Below are positions 39,492 to 48,686 of a stretch of 48,686 bases of DNA, one piece after another. Origin of the DNA: an uncultured Aeromonas sp. (GTDB taxonomy: Bacteria > Pseudomonadota > Gammaproteobacteria > Enterobacterales > Aeromonadaceae); assembly GCA_945957575.1 (NCBI GenBank), contig CAMFLW010000010.1, forward strand, positions 1 through 48,686, written 5' to 3'. Each line of letters opens with the position of its first letter. The first letter of the stretch is position 1. The notes under the pieces were generated by a model. The model was not told where the DNA came from. It saw nothing but the letters and a program-made list of their open reading frames with translations, and ran no database searches. Position numbers and translations under genes: made by a program.

Positions 39492-39502
39492 AACTGCGAG
39501 GG

Positions 39503-39530
39503 ATTATACGAATGGCGCGATGCCATGCAA
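39503..39530 (-). promoter_or_regulatory. Promoter of tRNA-Leu
   Basis: -35 TTGCAT (39530-39525), 16-base spacer, perfect -10 TATAAT (39508-39503), followed by a GC-rich start region (CCCTCGC) typical of growth-rate-controlled stable RNA promoters. Confidence 0.75.
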
Positions 39531-39634
39531 GGTGTTTTTCGATTGAACACACCCGTTTGTTCATTTATTCAACGCCTTGCCGGCACCGGATCAGTTACAT
39601 AGAATGCCGCCATCACCACAATGGAATAAAAACG

Positions 39635-40168
39635 ATGGCCAAGCCTAAACAAGTCCAACAAAAATCCTCCTCTCCTGCCACTCAGCCATTCCCGTCAGCG
39701 GGTCTGCTGCGTCGCCTCGGCGCCCTGATCTATGATGCACTGGTCGTGACCTCGCTGCTGATCATCGCCGGCTTTATCGGCATGGGTGTCGCCAAGCTGC
39801 TGCTGGTCACCGGCATGGCCAGCGTACCGGCGGGTGAAGATACCGTCTGGTTGCTGACCCGCCACCACCTGAGCCTGATCTACACCCTGTGGCTCGCCTT
39901 CGTCATCTGCGGTTTCTACACCTGGTTCTGGACCCGTGCTGGCCAGACCGTCGGCATGCGCGCCTGGCGGCTGCGCATTCAGAACGAAGATGGCAGCCAT
40001 ATCCGTATTACCCAGGCGCTGATCCGTCTCGCCACCGCCGCCTTTGGTCTGGGCAACCTGATGTGCCTGTTCAACCGCCAGCGTCCGCGGGCGTTTCAGG
40101 ATATCTGGGCCGAGTGCGAAGTGATCGTGCTGAGCAAAGAGGCAAATCTGGAATTGCTGAACAAGTAA
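39635..40168 (+). CDS. RDD-family membrane protein
   Basis: 177 residues from ATG 39635; earlier in-frame starts run through the tRNA and are rejected. The RDD signature RRLGALIYDALVV near residue 25 is followed by membrane segments (SLLIIAGFIGMGVAKLLLV; LSLIYTLWLAFVICGFYTWF) and GQTVGMRAWRLRIQNEDGSH. Members lie in the inner membrane; some are linked to Na+/H+ exchange or ionic balance, most are uncharacterised. Confidence 0.85.
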   Translation: MAKPKQVQQKSSSPATQPFPSAGLLRRLGALIYDALVVTSLLIIAGFIGMGVAKLLLVTGMASVPAGEDTVWLLTRHHLSLIYTLWLAFVICGFYTWFWTRAGQTVGMRAWRLRIQNEDGSHIRITQALIRLATAAFGLGNLMCLFNRQRPRAFQDIWAECEVIVLSKEANLELLNK

Positions 40169-40189
40169 TACCGGATCAATGCAACAACG

Positions 40190-40217
40190 AAAGAGGGCAC
40201 CAACAGGTGCCCTCTTT
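40190..40217. terminator. Terminator between the RDD gene and lptG
   Basis: 12-bp perfect stem AAAGAGGGCACC/GGTGCCCTCTTT with loop AACA between convergent genes; T-rich on both sides. Confidence 0.85.
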
Positions 40218-40242
40218 GCATTTCCTCATAACCTCGTGCGGA

Positions 40243-41313
40243 TTACTGCTTGCGGCTGAGGATATAGAAGGAGATACCGCCAAACAGCAGGCTGGGCGCG
40301 ATAGCCGCCAGAATCGGCGGTACCGCATAGACCAGACTGATGGGGCCAAACACCCGATCACTCACATAGACGGCGAAGCCGGTCATGATCCCCATTAGCA
40401 TCCGTGCCCCCATGCTCACCGAGCGTAGCGGGCCAAAGATGAAGGAGGAGGCCAGCAGGATCATCGCCACCACCGAGAGCGGTGACAGCAGCTTGCGCCA
40501 CATCTCCAGCTTGTAGCGACCGGCATCCTGCTTGTTGGCATCGAGATAGCCGATATAATCGAGCAGACCGGAGACCGAGAGGTTCTCGGGGTCGATACTC
40601 ACCACCCCCAGCTGCTTGGGCGTCAACTCCGAGCTCCACTCCATCTTGTCGTGCTGTTCGCTGCGGATCTGCGCCGGGTCGTCGAAGCGGGTAACCTGGG
40701 TCTGCTTGAGCAGCCAGTGGTGGCGCTCGAACACCCCCTCCTGCGCCTGCACCACGTCGATCAGCTTGCGCTCGGGGGTGAAGCGATAGAGGGTGATGCC
40801 GGTGAGGGCGCCATCGTTGCGCACCCCGTTGATATTGACGAAGTTGTTGCCATCGCGAGCCCACACCCCGTAGGCGGAGACCGTCAGACGACCTTCGGAG
40901 AGCGCACCCGCCTTGATGTCATCTGCCATCCGCTTGGCGATGGGGGCCACATATTCCCCCATCAGCCCCACCATGATCATCAGCGGGATCGCCGTCTTGA
41001 GCGCCGCCATCACGATACTGATCTTGGAGCGACCCGCCGCCTGCATCACCACCAACTCGGAGCTGGTCGCCAGCTGACCCAGACCAATCAGGCCACCCAG
41101 CAGCGCCGCCAGCGGGAAGAACAGCACCGCCTCCTTGGGCATGGAGAGCAGCACATAGTAGAGGGCGTTGATCATGTCGTAATTGCCGTCACCGACCGAC
41201 TTGAGCTGCTCCACATACTTGATGAGCCCCGCCAGACCAACGAGCGTGATTTCACACAGCAGGATCGACATGAAAATGACCCTACCGATATATCTATCGA
41301 GAATGCCAAACAT
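40243..41313 (-). CDS. lptG: LPS export permease LptG
   Basis: 356 residues. N-terminal membrane helix MFGILDRYIGRVIFMSILLC, further helices at about 60-120, a large periplasmic beta-jellyroll domain at about 140-260, and closing helices (SPLSVVAMILLASSFIFGPL). With LptF and LptB it lifts lipopolysaccharide out of the inner membrane. 25 bases behind lptF. Confidence 0.93.
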   Translation of the reverse strand: MFGILDRYIGRVIFMSILLCEITLVGLAGLIKYVEQLKSVGDGNYDMINALYYVLLSMPKEAVLFFPLAALLGGLIGLGQLATSSELVVMQAAGRSKISIVMAALKTAIPLMIMVGLMGEYVAPIAKRMADDIKAGALSEGRLTVSAYGVWARDGNNFVNINGVRNDGALTGITLYRFTPERKLIDVVQAQEGVFERHHWLLKQTQVTRFDDPAQIRSEQHDKMEWSSELTPKQLGVVSIDPENLSVSGLLDYIGYLDANKQDAGRYKLEMWRKLLSPLSVVAMILLASSFIFGPLRSVSMGARMLMGIMTGFAVYVSDRVFGPISLVYAVPPILAAIAPSLLFGGISFYILSRKQ

Positions 41314-41338
41314 CAGCAGAAGTTCCTATGTTGCAGCA

Positions 41339-42445
41339 TCATGCTGATTTTCTGTTGAAATAACGCCCTTTCACCCCGTTCCACCAGCTGGTGCCCTGCA
41401 GATTGAGGGGCAGGCCGATAAACAGCAGGTAACCGAGCGGCACCAAGAACATCCCCGGCCAGTAGGGCAGCCGACCGCTGTCAATGGCCGAACGGGCGGC
41501 GCTGAGCAGCAGGAAGTAGGAGAGATAGAGCATGATGGCCGGCAACAGCTTGGCGTAGCGCCCCTGACGGGGATTGACCCGCGCCAGCGGTACCACCAGC
41601 AGGGTGAGCACCGGAATGGAGAGAGGCAGCGAGATACGCCACTGCAATTCCGCCATCATGGCGTTGTCCTGGGTACCGAACAGTTCCATGGTCGGCTTGG
41701 CCGCCGCCTTGCGGTTGGAACGCTCCATCTCCTGCTGGCGGATCACCAGACCATATTCGCGAAAATCGGAGATCTGGAACTGCTTGCCGGAGAAGTTCCC
41801 CTCGTAGCGGGAGCCATCCATCAGGGTCAGCCACTGCAGACCGTTCTCATCGACCGTCACAACCCCTTCGGTCGCCACCACCACCGAGGGAGGATTGTTC
41901 CCCTCCGCCCGCTGCAGCACGAAGATCTTTTGCAGTTTTGAGCCGTTGTCGTTCAAATCCTGGATATAGGCAACCAGACGCCCCTTATCGAGATCCATAA
42001 AGCGGCCCGCCTGCAGGAAGGAGATACCCGGGTCCGCCTTGAACTCGTCGATCACCTGATACTCGCGTTCCTTGGCTTGCGGGGCGATCCAGCCGGTGTT
42101 GAACGCCGCGACCACCGCCGTCAGCAAGGCCAGCAACATGGCGCTGCGCATCACGAAACGGTGGCTGAAGCCGACCGCATGCATCACCGTCATCTCGCTT
42201 TCGGCGTAGAGGCGACCATGGGCAAACAAAATGGCTAAAAAGAGGCTGATAGGCAGCATCAACAGCGCCATATTGGGCAAGTTGAGCAGCAGCAGGGTGG
42301 AGACCAGACGTGTCGGCACCTCGCCATCGGCGGCGTCACCGATGATCTTGATAAATTGTTGGCTGACAAAGATAAGCAGCAATACGAATAACACTGCCAG
42401 CTGGGTTTTCAGGGTTTCCCTGAACAAATATCGGAAAACGATCAC
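41339..42445 (-). CDS. lptF: LPS export permease LptF
   Basis: About 368 residues, same layout as LptG (VIVFRYLFRETLKTQLAVLF; ESEMTVMHAVGFSHRFVMRS; NPRQGRYAKLLPAIMLYLSY). I prefer GTG at 42445 because the product then aligns with E. coli LptF (MIIIRYLV...) and GGGA lies 6 bases upstream; ATG 42451 is the alternative. First gene of lptFG, divergent from pepA as in other gamma-proteobacteria. Confidence 0.93.
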   Translation of the reverse strand: MIVFRYLFRETLKTQLAVLFVLLLIFVSQQFIKIIGDAADGEVPTRLVSTLLLLNLPNMALLMLPISLFLAILFAHGRLYAESEMTVMHAVGFSHRFVMRSAMLLALLTAVVAAFNTGWIAPQAKEREYQVIDEFKADPGISFLQAGRFMDLDKGRLVAYIQDLNDNGSKLQKIFVLQRAEGNNPPSVVVATEGVVTVDENGLQWLTLMDGSRYEGNFSGKQFQISDFREYGLVIRQQEMERSNRKAAAKPTMELFGTQDNAMMAELQWRISLPLSIPVLTLLVVPLARVNPRQGRYAKLLPAIMLYLSYFLLLSAARSAIDSGRLPYWPGMFLVPLGYLLFIGLPLNLQGTSWWNGVKGRYFNRKSA

Positions 42446-42623
42446 AGTCATTCCCAAGTAAACTTGTGTTTTTAGTCGAATGCCTGAAAAATAGGGCCGT
42501 ATATTGGATTTTTACCAGTTTGAACTGCGGAGCCTGTGGCTGTTCGCTCCGCCTCTGATACCCCAACAAGCACCGCATTATTCAATAAAAGGTGCCTTTT
42601 GTCTTTAGGATGTAGGAGATTCC

Positions 42624-44132
42624 ATGGAGTTCAGTGTAAAGAGTGGCAGTCCAGAGAAGCAACGGAGCGCCTGCGTCGTAGTCGGCGTATTTGAGCCTCG
42701 TCGCCTCTCTCCGGTTGCCGAACAACTGGACAAGATCAGCGATGGCTATATCAGTTCGCTGCTGCGCCGTGGCGACCTGGAAGGGAAACCAGGCCAGATG
42801 CTGCTGCTGCATCAAGTACCGGGCGTGCTCAGTGAGCGCGTACTGCTGGTCGGATGCGGCAAGGAGCGGGAACTCGACGAACGCCAGTACAAGCAGATCA
42901 TCAACAAGACCATCACCACCCTGAACGAAACCGGCTCCATGGAAGCGGTCTGCTTCCTGACCGAGCTGCACGTCAAGGGTCGGGATACCTATTGGAAGGT
43001 GCGTCAGGCGGTAGAAACCACCAAGGCGGGCCTCTACAGCTTCGATCAGTTCAAGACCAACAAGGCCGAGCCACGTCGCCCGCTGCGCAAGCTGGTATTC
43101 AACGTGCCGACGCGTCGGGAACTGACCATTGGTGAAAAAGCCATCGCTCACGGCCTGGCAGTAGCCAAGGGTGTGCGGGTCTGCCGCGACGTGGCGAACA
43201 TGCCGCCCAACGTCTGCAACCCGGCCTATCTCGCCTCTCAGGCCCGTCGTCTGGCCGATGCCTACGACAACATCACCACCAAGGTGGTGGGCGAGCAGGA
43301 GATGGCCGAGCTTGGCATGAACTCCTATCTGGCGGTAGCGCGCGGCTCCGACAACGAAGCCATGATGGCCATCATCGAATACAAGGGCCATCCGGATGCC
43401 AAGCCCATCGTGCTGGTCGGCAAGGGGCTGACCTTTGACTCCGGCGGCATCTCCATCAAGCCGGCCGACGGCATGGACGAGATGAAGTACGACATGGGCG
43501 GCGCCGCCTCCGTGCTCGGTACCATGCATGCGCTGGCGCTGCTGCAGCTGCCGATCAACGTGGTTGGCGTGCTGGCAGGCTGCGAGAACATGCCGGGTGG
43601 CAACGCCTATCGCCCGGGTGACATCCTCACCTCCATGTCCGGCCAGACCATCGAAGTGCTCAACACCGATGCGGAAGGTCGTCTGGTACTGTGTGATGCG
43701 CTGACCTATGTGGACCGCTTCGATCCGGAAACCGTGATCGACGTGGCCACCCTGACCGGAGCCTGCGTCATCGCGCTGGGCCACCACACCTCGGGTCTGC
43801 TGGCCAACCACAACCCGCTGGCCCACGAGCTGCTCAACGCCTCCGAGCAGGCGGGTGATCGCGCCTGGCGTCTACCGCTGTTTGACGAATACCAAGAGCA
43901 GATCGACAGCCCGTTCGCCGACATGGCCAACATCGGCGGTCGTCCGGCCGGTACCATCACTGCGGCCGCCTTCCTGTCACGCTTCACCAAGAAGTACAAC
44001 TGGGCCCACCTGGATATCGCCGGGACCGCCTGGAAGAGTGGCAAGGATAAAGGCTCCACCGGTCGTCCGGTGCCCCTGCTGACCCAGTTCCTGCTGAACC
44101 GGGCTGGCGTGGATATCGAAGAGAAAGAGTAA
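42624..44132 (+). CDS. pepA: Leucyl aminopeptidase PepA
   Basis: 502 residues. The N-terminal DNA-binding-type domain (1-165) is followed by the two-manganese peptidase domain: [18 protein letters not shown] with the metal lysine and aspartate near 270-285, [10 protein letters not shown], and NTDAEGRL at 347-354. Removes N-terminal amino acids and in E. coli also acts as a DNA-binding protein (XerA/CarP). RBS TAGGAG. Leader has hairpin GCGGAGC/GCTCCGC (42527-42552). Confidence 0.96.
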   Translation: MEFSVKSGSPEKQRSACVVVGVFEPRRLSPVAEQLDKISDGYISSLLRRGDLEGKPGQMLLLHQVPGVLSERVLLVGCGKERELDERQYKQIINKTITTLNETGSMEAVCFLTELHVKGRDTYWKVRQAVETTKAGLYSFDQFKTNKAEPRRPLRKLVFNVPTRRELTIGEKAIAHGLAVAKGVRVCRDVANMPPNVCNPAYLASQARRLADAYDNITTKVVGEQEMAELGMNSYLAVARGSDNEAMMAIIEYKGHPDAKPIVLVGKGLTFDSGGISIKPADGMDEMKYDMGGAASVLGTMHALALLQLPINVVGVLAGCENMPGGNAYRPGDILTSMSGQTIEVLNTDAEGRLVLCDALTYVDRFDPETVIDVATLTGACVIALGHHTSGLLANHNPLAHELLNASEQAGDRAWRLPLFDEYQEQIDSPFADMANIGGRPAGTITAAAFLSRFTKKYNWAHLDIAGTAWKSGKDKGSTGRPVPLLTQFLLNRAGVDIEEKE

Positions 44133-44187
44133 CTTTTTCATCCCTTCTGATGCGTGCATCAAAAGGGATGGCGTTACCCTGAACCAC

Positions 44188-44220
44188 AAGGAAGAGGCCC
44201 GCCTCTTCCTTGTTTCATTC
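44188..44220 (+). terminator. Terminator after pepA
   Basis: 11-bp perfect stem AAGGAAGAGGC/GCCTCTTCCTT followed by GTTTCATTCTT. A weaker hairpin CATCCCTT/AAGGGATG lies just upstream at about 44139-44170. Confidence 0.7.
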
Positions 44221-44306
44221 TTGAATCAGTGAGTTGCGGACGGGAAACGCCCCGTCAGCCTCATGAGGCGGTCAACAGTCCGTCACCGCAAAACGGGATC
44301 AACCTG

Positions 44307-44762
44307 ATGAGCCAAGTGACCTTTTACCTGATGAGCGAACAGGATGACGCGCAGGCCTCTGCGGTCGAGCGACTGGCCTGCACTCTTGCGGCCGAGTCGT
44401 GGGGCGCGGGCCATATCTACCTGTTTTGCGACGATGAGGCCCAGGCCCTGCGTCTGGACGAGCTGTTGTGGCAGCTGCCGCCGGAGCGCTTTGTGCCGCA
44501 CCAGCTGCAGGGCGAAAGCGGCATGGCCCCGGTGGAGATCGGCTATCAGCCACCGAAACGGCGCTACGCCCGCCTCATCAATCTGGCCACTGCGACACCT
44601 TTGTTTGCAGGACACTTCGCTCAAGTGGTAGATTTTGTCCCCACTGACGAAACACAAAAGCAGCAAGCCCGCGAGCGCTACAAGCACTATCGCCAGGCAG
44701 GCCATACCCTCGAAATGAGGGATCAGCCCGTCCTTGCCGCACCGGATCCGGCGCAGCCCTGA
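44307..44762 (+). CDS. holC: DNA polymerase III subunit chi
   Basis: 151 residues from ATG 44307; the upstream open frame runs through the pepA terminator and is rejected. The chi fold is seen as QVTFYLMSEQDDAQASAVER, HIYLFCDDEAQALRLDELLW and RYARLINLATATPLF. Links the clamp loader (via psi) to SSB. Between pepA and valS, the usual position in gamma-proteobacteria. Confidence 0.93.
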   Translation: MSQVTFYLMSEQDDAQASAVERLACTLAAESWGAGHIYLFCDDEAQALRLDELLWQLPPERFVPHQLQGESGMAPVEIGYQPPKRRYARLINLATATPLFAGHFAQVVDFVPTDETQKQQARERYKHYRQAGHTLEMRDQPVLAAPDPAQP

Positions 44763-44826
44763 CTGCAACCAATTGATCCATAAAGAATAAACACCAGAAT
44801 CCATCCATCCAGATTACGGCGAGACC

Positions 44827-47691
44827 ATGGAAAAGACTTTTAATCACAACGCCATCGAACAGGCGCTCTATCAGCACTGGGAAGCCCAGGGTTACTTCAA
44901 GCCCCACGGCGACACCAGCAAAGACTCCTTCTGCATCATGATCCCGCCGCCGAACGTCACCGGCAGCCTGCACATGGGTCACGCCTTCCAGCAAACCCTG
45001 ATGGATACCCTGATCCGCTACAACCGCATGCAGGGCAAGAACACCCTGTGGCAGGCAGGTACCGACCACGCCGGTATCGCCACCCAGATGGTGGTTGAGC
45101 GCAAGATCGCCGCAGAAGAGGGCAAGACTCGCCACGATTACGGCCGTGATGCCTTCATCGACAAGATTTGGCAGTGGAAGGAAGAGTCCGGTGGCACCAT
45201 CACCCGCCAGATGCGCCGTCTGGGCGACTCCGTGGATTGGGAGCGCGAGCGCTTCACCATGGATGAGGGTCTCTCCGCCGCCGTGCAGGAAGTGTTTGTT
45301 CGTCTCTACGAAGATGGCCTGATGTACCGCGGCAAGCGTCTGGTGAACTGGGATCCGAAACTCAACACCGCCATCTCCGATCTGGAAGTGGAAAACCGCG
45401 AGATCAAGGGCCACATGTGGCACCTGCGCTATCCGCTGGCCAACGGCGCCAAGACCGCCGAAGGCAAGGATTACCTGATCGTCGCCACCACCCGTCCGGA
45501 GACCATGCTGGGCGATACCGCCGTGGCCGTGAACCCGGAAGACCCGCGTTACAAGGCGCTGATCGGCCAGCACATCCTGCTGCCGCTGGTGAACCGTCTG
45601 ATCCCCATCGTCGCCGACGAACACGCCGACATGGAGAAGGGCACCGGTTGCGTGAAGATCACCCCGGCCCACGACTTCAACGATAACGAAGTGGGCAAGC
45701 GCCACAGCCTGCCGATGATCAACATCTTCACCCTGGACGCTCATGTGCGTGCCGAGGCCGAAGTGGTCGACACCAACGGCAACCCGAGCACTGCCTACGA
45801 CGCCGCCCTGCCGACCGAGTTCGCCGGTCTGGAGCGCTTCGCCGCTCGTAAAGCGATTCTGGCCAAGCTGGAAGAGCTGGGTCTGCTGGACGAGATCAAG
45901 GATCACGTGCTGCAACAGCCTTACGGCGATCGCGGTGGCGTGCCCATCGAGCCGATGCTGACCGACCAGTGGTACGTGCGCGTTGCACCGATGGCCAAGA
46001 CCGCCATCGAGGCGGTGGAAGATGGCCGCATCCAGTTCGTGCCGAAACAGTACGAAAACATGTACTTCTCCTGGATGCGCGACATTCAGGACTGGTGCGT
46101 CTCCCGTCAGCTGTGGTGGGGTCACCGCATCCCGGCATGGTATGACGATGCCGGCAACGTCTACGTTGGCCGTGACGAGGCGGAAGTGCGTGCCAAGCAC
46201 AGCATCCCGTCCGTGACCACCCTGCGTCAGGACGAAGACGTGCTCGACACCTGGTTCAGCTCCGCCCTGTGGACCTTCTCCACCCTGGGCTGGCCGAACA
46301 ACACCGAGGCACTCAAGACCTTCCACCCGACCGACGTGCTGATGAGCGGCTTCGACATCATCTTCTTCTGGATTGCCCGGATGATCATGATGACCATGCA
46401 CTTCATCAAGGACGAAAACGGCCAGCCGCAAGTCCCGTTCAAGACCGTCTACATCACTGGCCTTATCCGTGACGAAGAAGGCCAGAAGATGTCCAAGTCC
46501 AAGGGCAACGTGCTGGATCCCCTCGACATGATCGACGGTATCTCGCTGGAAGATCTGCTGGAGAAGCGCACCGGCAACATGATGCAGCCGCAGATGGCCG
46601 AGAAGATCGGCAAGCGTACCGCCAAGCAGTTCCCGGAAGGGATCGAGGCCCACGGTACCGACGCCCTGCGCTTCACGCTGGCGGCACTGGCCTCTACCGG
46701 TCGTGACATCAACTGGGACATGAAGCGCCTGGATGGCTACAACAACTTCTGCAACAAGTTGTGGAACGCTTCCCGCTATGTGCTGATGAACACCGAAGAT
46801 CAGGATTGCGGTTTCTCTTCGCAAGGCAATGGCGGCGAGATGCAGTTCAGTCTGGCGGATCGCTGGATCCAGTCCCAGCTGCAAGTGGCCATCCGTGACT
46901 TCCGTACCGCCCTCGATACCTACCGCTTCGACATCGCGGCGGGCGTGCTGTACGAATTTATCTGGAACCAGTTCTGTGACTGGTATCTGGAGCTGACCAA
47001 GCCGGTGCTGACCAAGGGCTCCGAGGCCGAGCAGCGCGCTGCCCGCCACACGCTCGTCAGCGTGCTGGAAACCCTGCTGCGTCTGGCGCACCCGATCATC
47101 CCGTTCATCACCGAGACCATCTGGAAATCGGTCGCCCCGCTGGCCGGCGTACACGCCGACACCATCATGATTCAGGCCTTCCCGGAGTTCGACACCGCCA
47201 AGGTGGACGAAGCCGCGATGGCGGATCAGGAGTGGGTGAAGGAGTTCATCGTCAGCATCCGCAACATCCGCGCCGAGATGAACGTGGCACCGAGCGTGCC
47301 CCTCAACGTGCTGCTCCAGTGCGATGCCAAGGATGCCCAGCGCGCCGCTGACAACGAGGCCTTCCTCAAGTCGCTGGCCCGTCTGGAGTCCATCCGCGTA
47401 CTGGCGGACGGTGAAACCGCCCCGCTGTCAGTGAAGAAGCTGATCGGTGCCACCGAGCTGATGATCCCGATGGCCGGTCTCATCGACAAGGATGCCGAGC
47501 TGGCCCGTCTGGCTAAAGAGGTTGCCCGTCTGGTGGGCGAGTGCGGCCGCATCGAAAGCAAGCTTGGCAACGAAGCCTTCGTCGCCAAGGCGCCGGAAGC
47601 GGTCATCGCCAAAGAGCGCGAGAAGCTGGAAGATTACCGTCTCCAGCTGACCAAGCTGGAAGCCCAGCAGGCCGAAATCGCCGCGCTGTAA
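44827..47691 (+). CDS. valS: Valyl-tRNA synthetase
   Basis: 954 residues, full length. HIGH-type motif HMGH at 49-52 ([15 protein letters not shown]), KMSKS at 554-558, editing domain between, a tRNA-binding C-terminal coiled coil at about 885-950 ([20 protein letters not shown]). Charges tRNA-Val. Its start lies 65 bases after holC with no strong terminator between, so they are probably cotranscribed. Confidence 0.97.
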   Translation: MEKTFNHNAIEQALYQHWEAQGYFKPHGDTSKDSFCIMIPPPNVTGSLHMGHAFQQTLMDTLIRYNRMQGKNTLWQAGTDHAGIATQMVVERKIAAEEGKTRHDYGRDAFIDKIWQWKEESGGTITRQMRRLGDSVDWERERFTMDEGLSAAVQEVFVRLYEDGLMYRGKRLVNWDPKLNTAISDLEVENREIKGHMWHLRYPLANGAKTAEGKDYLIVATTRPETMLGDTAVAVNPEDPRYKALIGQHILLPLVNRLIPIVADEHADMEKGTGCVKITPAHDFNDNEVGKRHSLPMINIFTLDAHVRAEAEVVDTNGNPSTAYDAALPTEFAGLERFAARKAILAKLEELGLLDEIKDHVLQQPYGDRGGVPIEPMLTDQWYVRVAPMAKTAIEAVEDGRIQFVPKQYENMYFSWMRDIQDWCVSRQLWWGHRIPAWYDDAGNVYVGRDEAEVRAKHSIPSVTTLRQDEDVLDTWFSSALWTFSTLGWPNNTEALKTFHPTDVLMSGFDIIFFWIARMIMMTMHFIKDENGQPQVPFKTVYITGLIRDEEGQKMSKSKGNVLDPLDMIDGISLEDLLEKRTGNMMQPQMAEKIGKRTAKQFPEGIEAHGTDALRFTLAALASTGRDINWDMKRLDGYNNFCNKLWNASRYVLMNTEDQDCGFSSQGNGGEMQFSLADRWIQSQLQVAIRDFRTALDTYRFDIAAGVLYEFIWNQFCDWYLELTKPVLTKGSEAEQRAARHTLVSVLETLLRLAHPIIPFITETIWKSVAPLAGVHADTIMIQAFPEFDTAKVDEAAMADQEWVKEFIVSIRNIRAEMNVAPSVPLNVLLQCDAKDAQRAADNEAFLKSLARLESIRVLADGETAPLSVKKLIGATELMIPMAGLIDKDAELARLAKEVARLVGECGRIESKLGNEAFVAKAPEAVIAKEREKLEDYRLQLTKLEAQQAEIAAL

Positions 47692-47713
47692 GCACCGCCC
47701 CAACCGATACAAC

Positions 47714-47741
47714 AAAGCCCCCTAAGCCAAGGGGGCTTTTT
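47714..47741 (+). terminator. Terminator of valS
   Basis: 10-bp stem AAAGCCCCCT/AGGGGGCTTT with a 6-base loop and TTT following. Confidence 0.85.
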
Positions 47742-47843
47742 CATATCTACCATATCCGTTTTACCTCCCTATCTGATTGTACTGTTGGCACAACGCTTGC
47801 TGTGGATGAGTCACTATCCACAACAGGCTGGGAAGGATGAACA

Positions 47844-48431
47844 ATGAAACGGTGGATCCAACATTTCTATCAACTGAACCGCCTCAATTGGCTGATGGTC
47901 TGGTTGTTGCTCTGCTGCAGCATCATTCTGCTGTTTCCGGCCGGGCTGATGAAAGGGGCCGTCAGCCAGTGGGCTGCGGATCATGCGGCCTGGCTGGGGG
48001 TCGGTATGCTGATCGCCATCTCCTACTTCTGCAGCCAGGGCTTCCTAATCGCCTGGGAGTGGGCGTGCGACGAGTGGCAAGCGCGCCGTCAGCAGGACCA
48101 GCTGGCCCAGATGATCGGCTTCCTCGACTTCAACGAGAAAGCGGTGCTGCGCGAGTTCGTGCTGCAGCGTAAAAGCGTCATAAACTTGCCGATCACCGAG
48201 CCTGCCGTCAAAAACCTGATGGATGCCGGCGTGCTCACTTACGCCTACGGCAAGCCGACCCGGGAAAAGGATGACGAGAACCAGATCCGCGCCCTGATGA
48301 TCGCCCTGCCCGCCCGACCACTGCTCACCTACAAGGTGCTGGGGCTGTCGCGTGGCAAGATGAGCGACGAACAGGTAGAGCAGATCATGAACGCACGCCC
48401 CAAGTTCGCCCAGAAGGGGTTCCAGCGCTAA
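47844..48431 (+). CDS. SieB-like (superinfection exclusion B family) membrane protein
   Basis: 195 residues with two membrane helices near the N-terminus (LMVWLLLCCSIILLFPAGLM; WLGVGMLIAISYFCSQGFLI) and a cytoplasmic part starting LDFNEKAVLREFVLQ and containing VKNLMDAGVLTYAY. This layout matches the SieB family (PF14163 type), named after a P22/lambda protein that blocks other phages; many members are chromosomal with unknown roles. AAGGA precedes the ATG. It lies in host DNA behind valS. Confidence 0.6.
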   Translation: MKRWIQHFYQLNRLNWLMVWLLLCCSIILLFPAGLMKGAVSQWAADHAAWLGVGMLIAISYFCSQGFLIAWEWACDEWQARRQQDQLAQMIGFLDFNEKAVLREFVLQRKSVINLPITEPAVKNLMDAGVLTYAYGKPTREKDDENQIRALMIALPARPLLTYKVLGLSRGKMSDEQVEQIMNARPKFAQKGFQR

Positions 48432-48456
48432 CCGCCGCCCAACCGCCAGATGCAAA

Positions 48457-48479
48457 AGAGCCGGACACTGTCCGGCTCT
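48457..48479. repeat. 23-bp palindrome, copy 1
   Basis: Perfect inverted repeat AGAGCCGGACA/TGTCCGGCTCT around a single C, 25 bases after the SieB-like stop. It could act as terminator of that gene, although no T run follows. Identical copy at 48579. Confidence 0.8.
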
Positions 48480-48578
48480 CAGACTATTGAAAAACCCCCT
48501 AATTTCAGAAAAACAGGGTTTTCTCATCAAACAAAATCAATGCGTTACGATGACGATTTTGGCTTTGTCAGCAATCTG

Positions 48579-48601
48579 AGAGCCGGACACTGTCCGGCTC
48601 T
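48579..48601. repeat. 23-bp palindrome, copy 2
   Basis: Identical to 48457-48479, 122 bases further on. Between the copies lies an AAAACCC...GGGTTTT hairpin (about 48490-48525) and no open frame of note; the remaining sequence to the window end shows no gene. Confidence 0.8.
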
Positions 48602-48686
48602 CTCGTTTCTGCACAACGTTCTGTACCACCCCTTCCGTCTTGTTGTGCCCTACCCTTTGAGACTGGAGCAGAAGCTGACGTCATCC

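Noticed and set aside
39377..39634. Upstream extension of the RDD gene
   Set aside because: It would read through the tRNA-Leu gene and its promoter; the RDD domain fits a start at 39635.
42582..43826. 414-codon minus-strand open frame
   Set aside because: Antisense shadow of pepA.
44578..47154. 858-codon open frame on the minus strand
   Set aside because: Lies entirely antisense to valS, which has all its motifs; the composition (His/Val/Gly rich) is the usual shadow of a GC-rich gene.
1..48686. CRISPR array, rRNA or insertion sequence
   Set aside because: I saw no regularly spaced repeats, rRNA-like sequence or transposase reading frame anywhere in the window.

Overview
The window looks like chromosome of a gamma-proteobacterium, most likely an Aeromonas (inference). 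The GC content is high, the host genes (lptF/lptG, pepA, holC, valS, tRNA-Leu) have the usual gamma-proteobacterial order, and the inserted phage resembles the P2-like phages known from Aeromonas. I ran no database search; all names come from motifs, gene length and gene order.

Left host arm (1-6924). This holds the end of an unknown gene, a cupin protein, two lipoproteins (one cystatin-like, one DUF3313-like), a PotD-type periplasmic binding protein, and a three-gene membrane/HlyD/DUF2955 cluster resembling an aae-type efflux system. It ends in a decayed P4-type integrase with GGGGTATC repeats, a trace of an older element next to the same tRNA site.

Prophage (about 6925-39459, 32.5 kb). A P2-type (Peduovirus-like) prophage is inserted in the 3' part of a tRNA-Leu(CAA) gene, and 55-bp perfect direct repeats mark both ends. 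Minus-strand lysogeny block (7049-10439): integrase, an unknown gene, a zinc-ribbon/membrane/WYL-like cargo gene, and an S24-type CI repressor; one small plus-strand gene (8539-8781) shares a CATATG start site with its neighbour. Plus-strand early block (10568-18489): Cro-like, Cox and CII proteins, an Ogr-type late activator, a run of small overlapping genes, the HUH replication endonuclease A, and a DEDDh exonuclease. A roughly 450-bp gap at 18490-18938 carries a long hairpin, GATC repeats, a cos-like sequence and a terminator. Late genes then follow P2 order: Q and P leftward; O N M L X, lysis genes, R S, V W J I H G, FI FII E/E' T U D rightward.

Three copies of a 29-bp near-palindrome stand exactly in front of P/O, V and FI. 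They are the likely targets of the Ogr protein, so one early-expressed zinc protein would switch on all structural, lysis and packaging genes. The module looks complete, with no broken structural gene, and CI keeps the residues for RecA-stimulated self-cleavage, so the prophage may be inducible.

Right host arm (39406-48686). This holds the reconstituted tRNA-Leu with its promoter, an RDD membrane protein, lptG and lptF (minus strand), pepA, holC, valS, a SieB-like membrane protein, and a pair of identical 23-bp palindromes.
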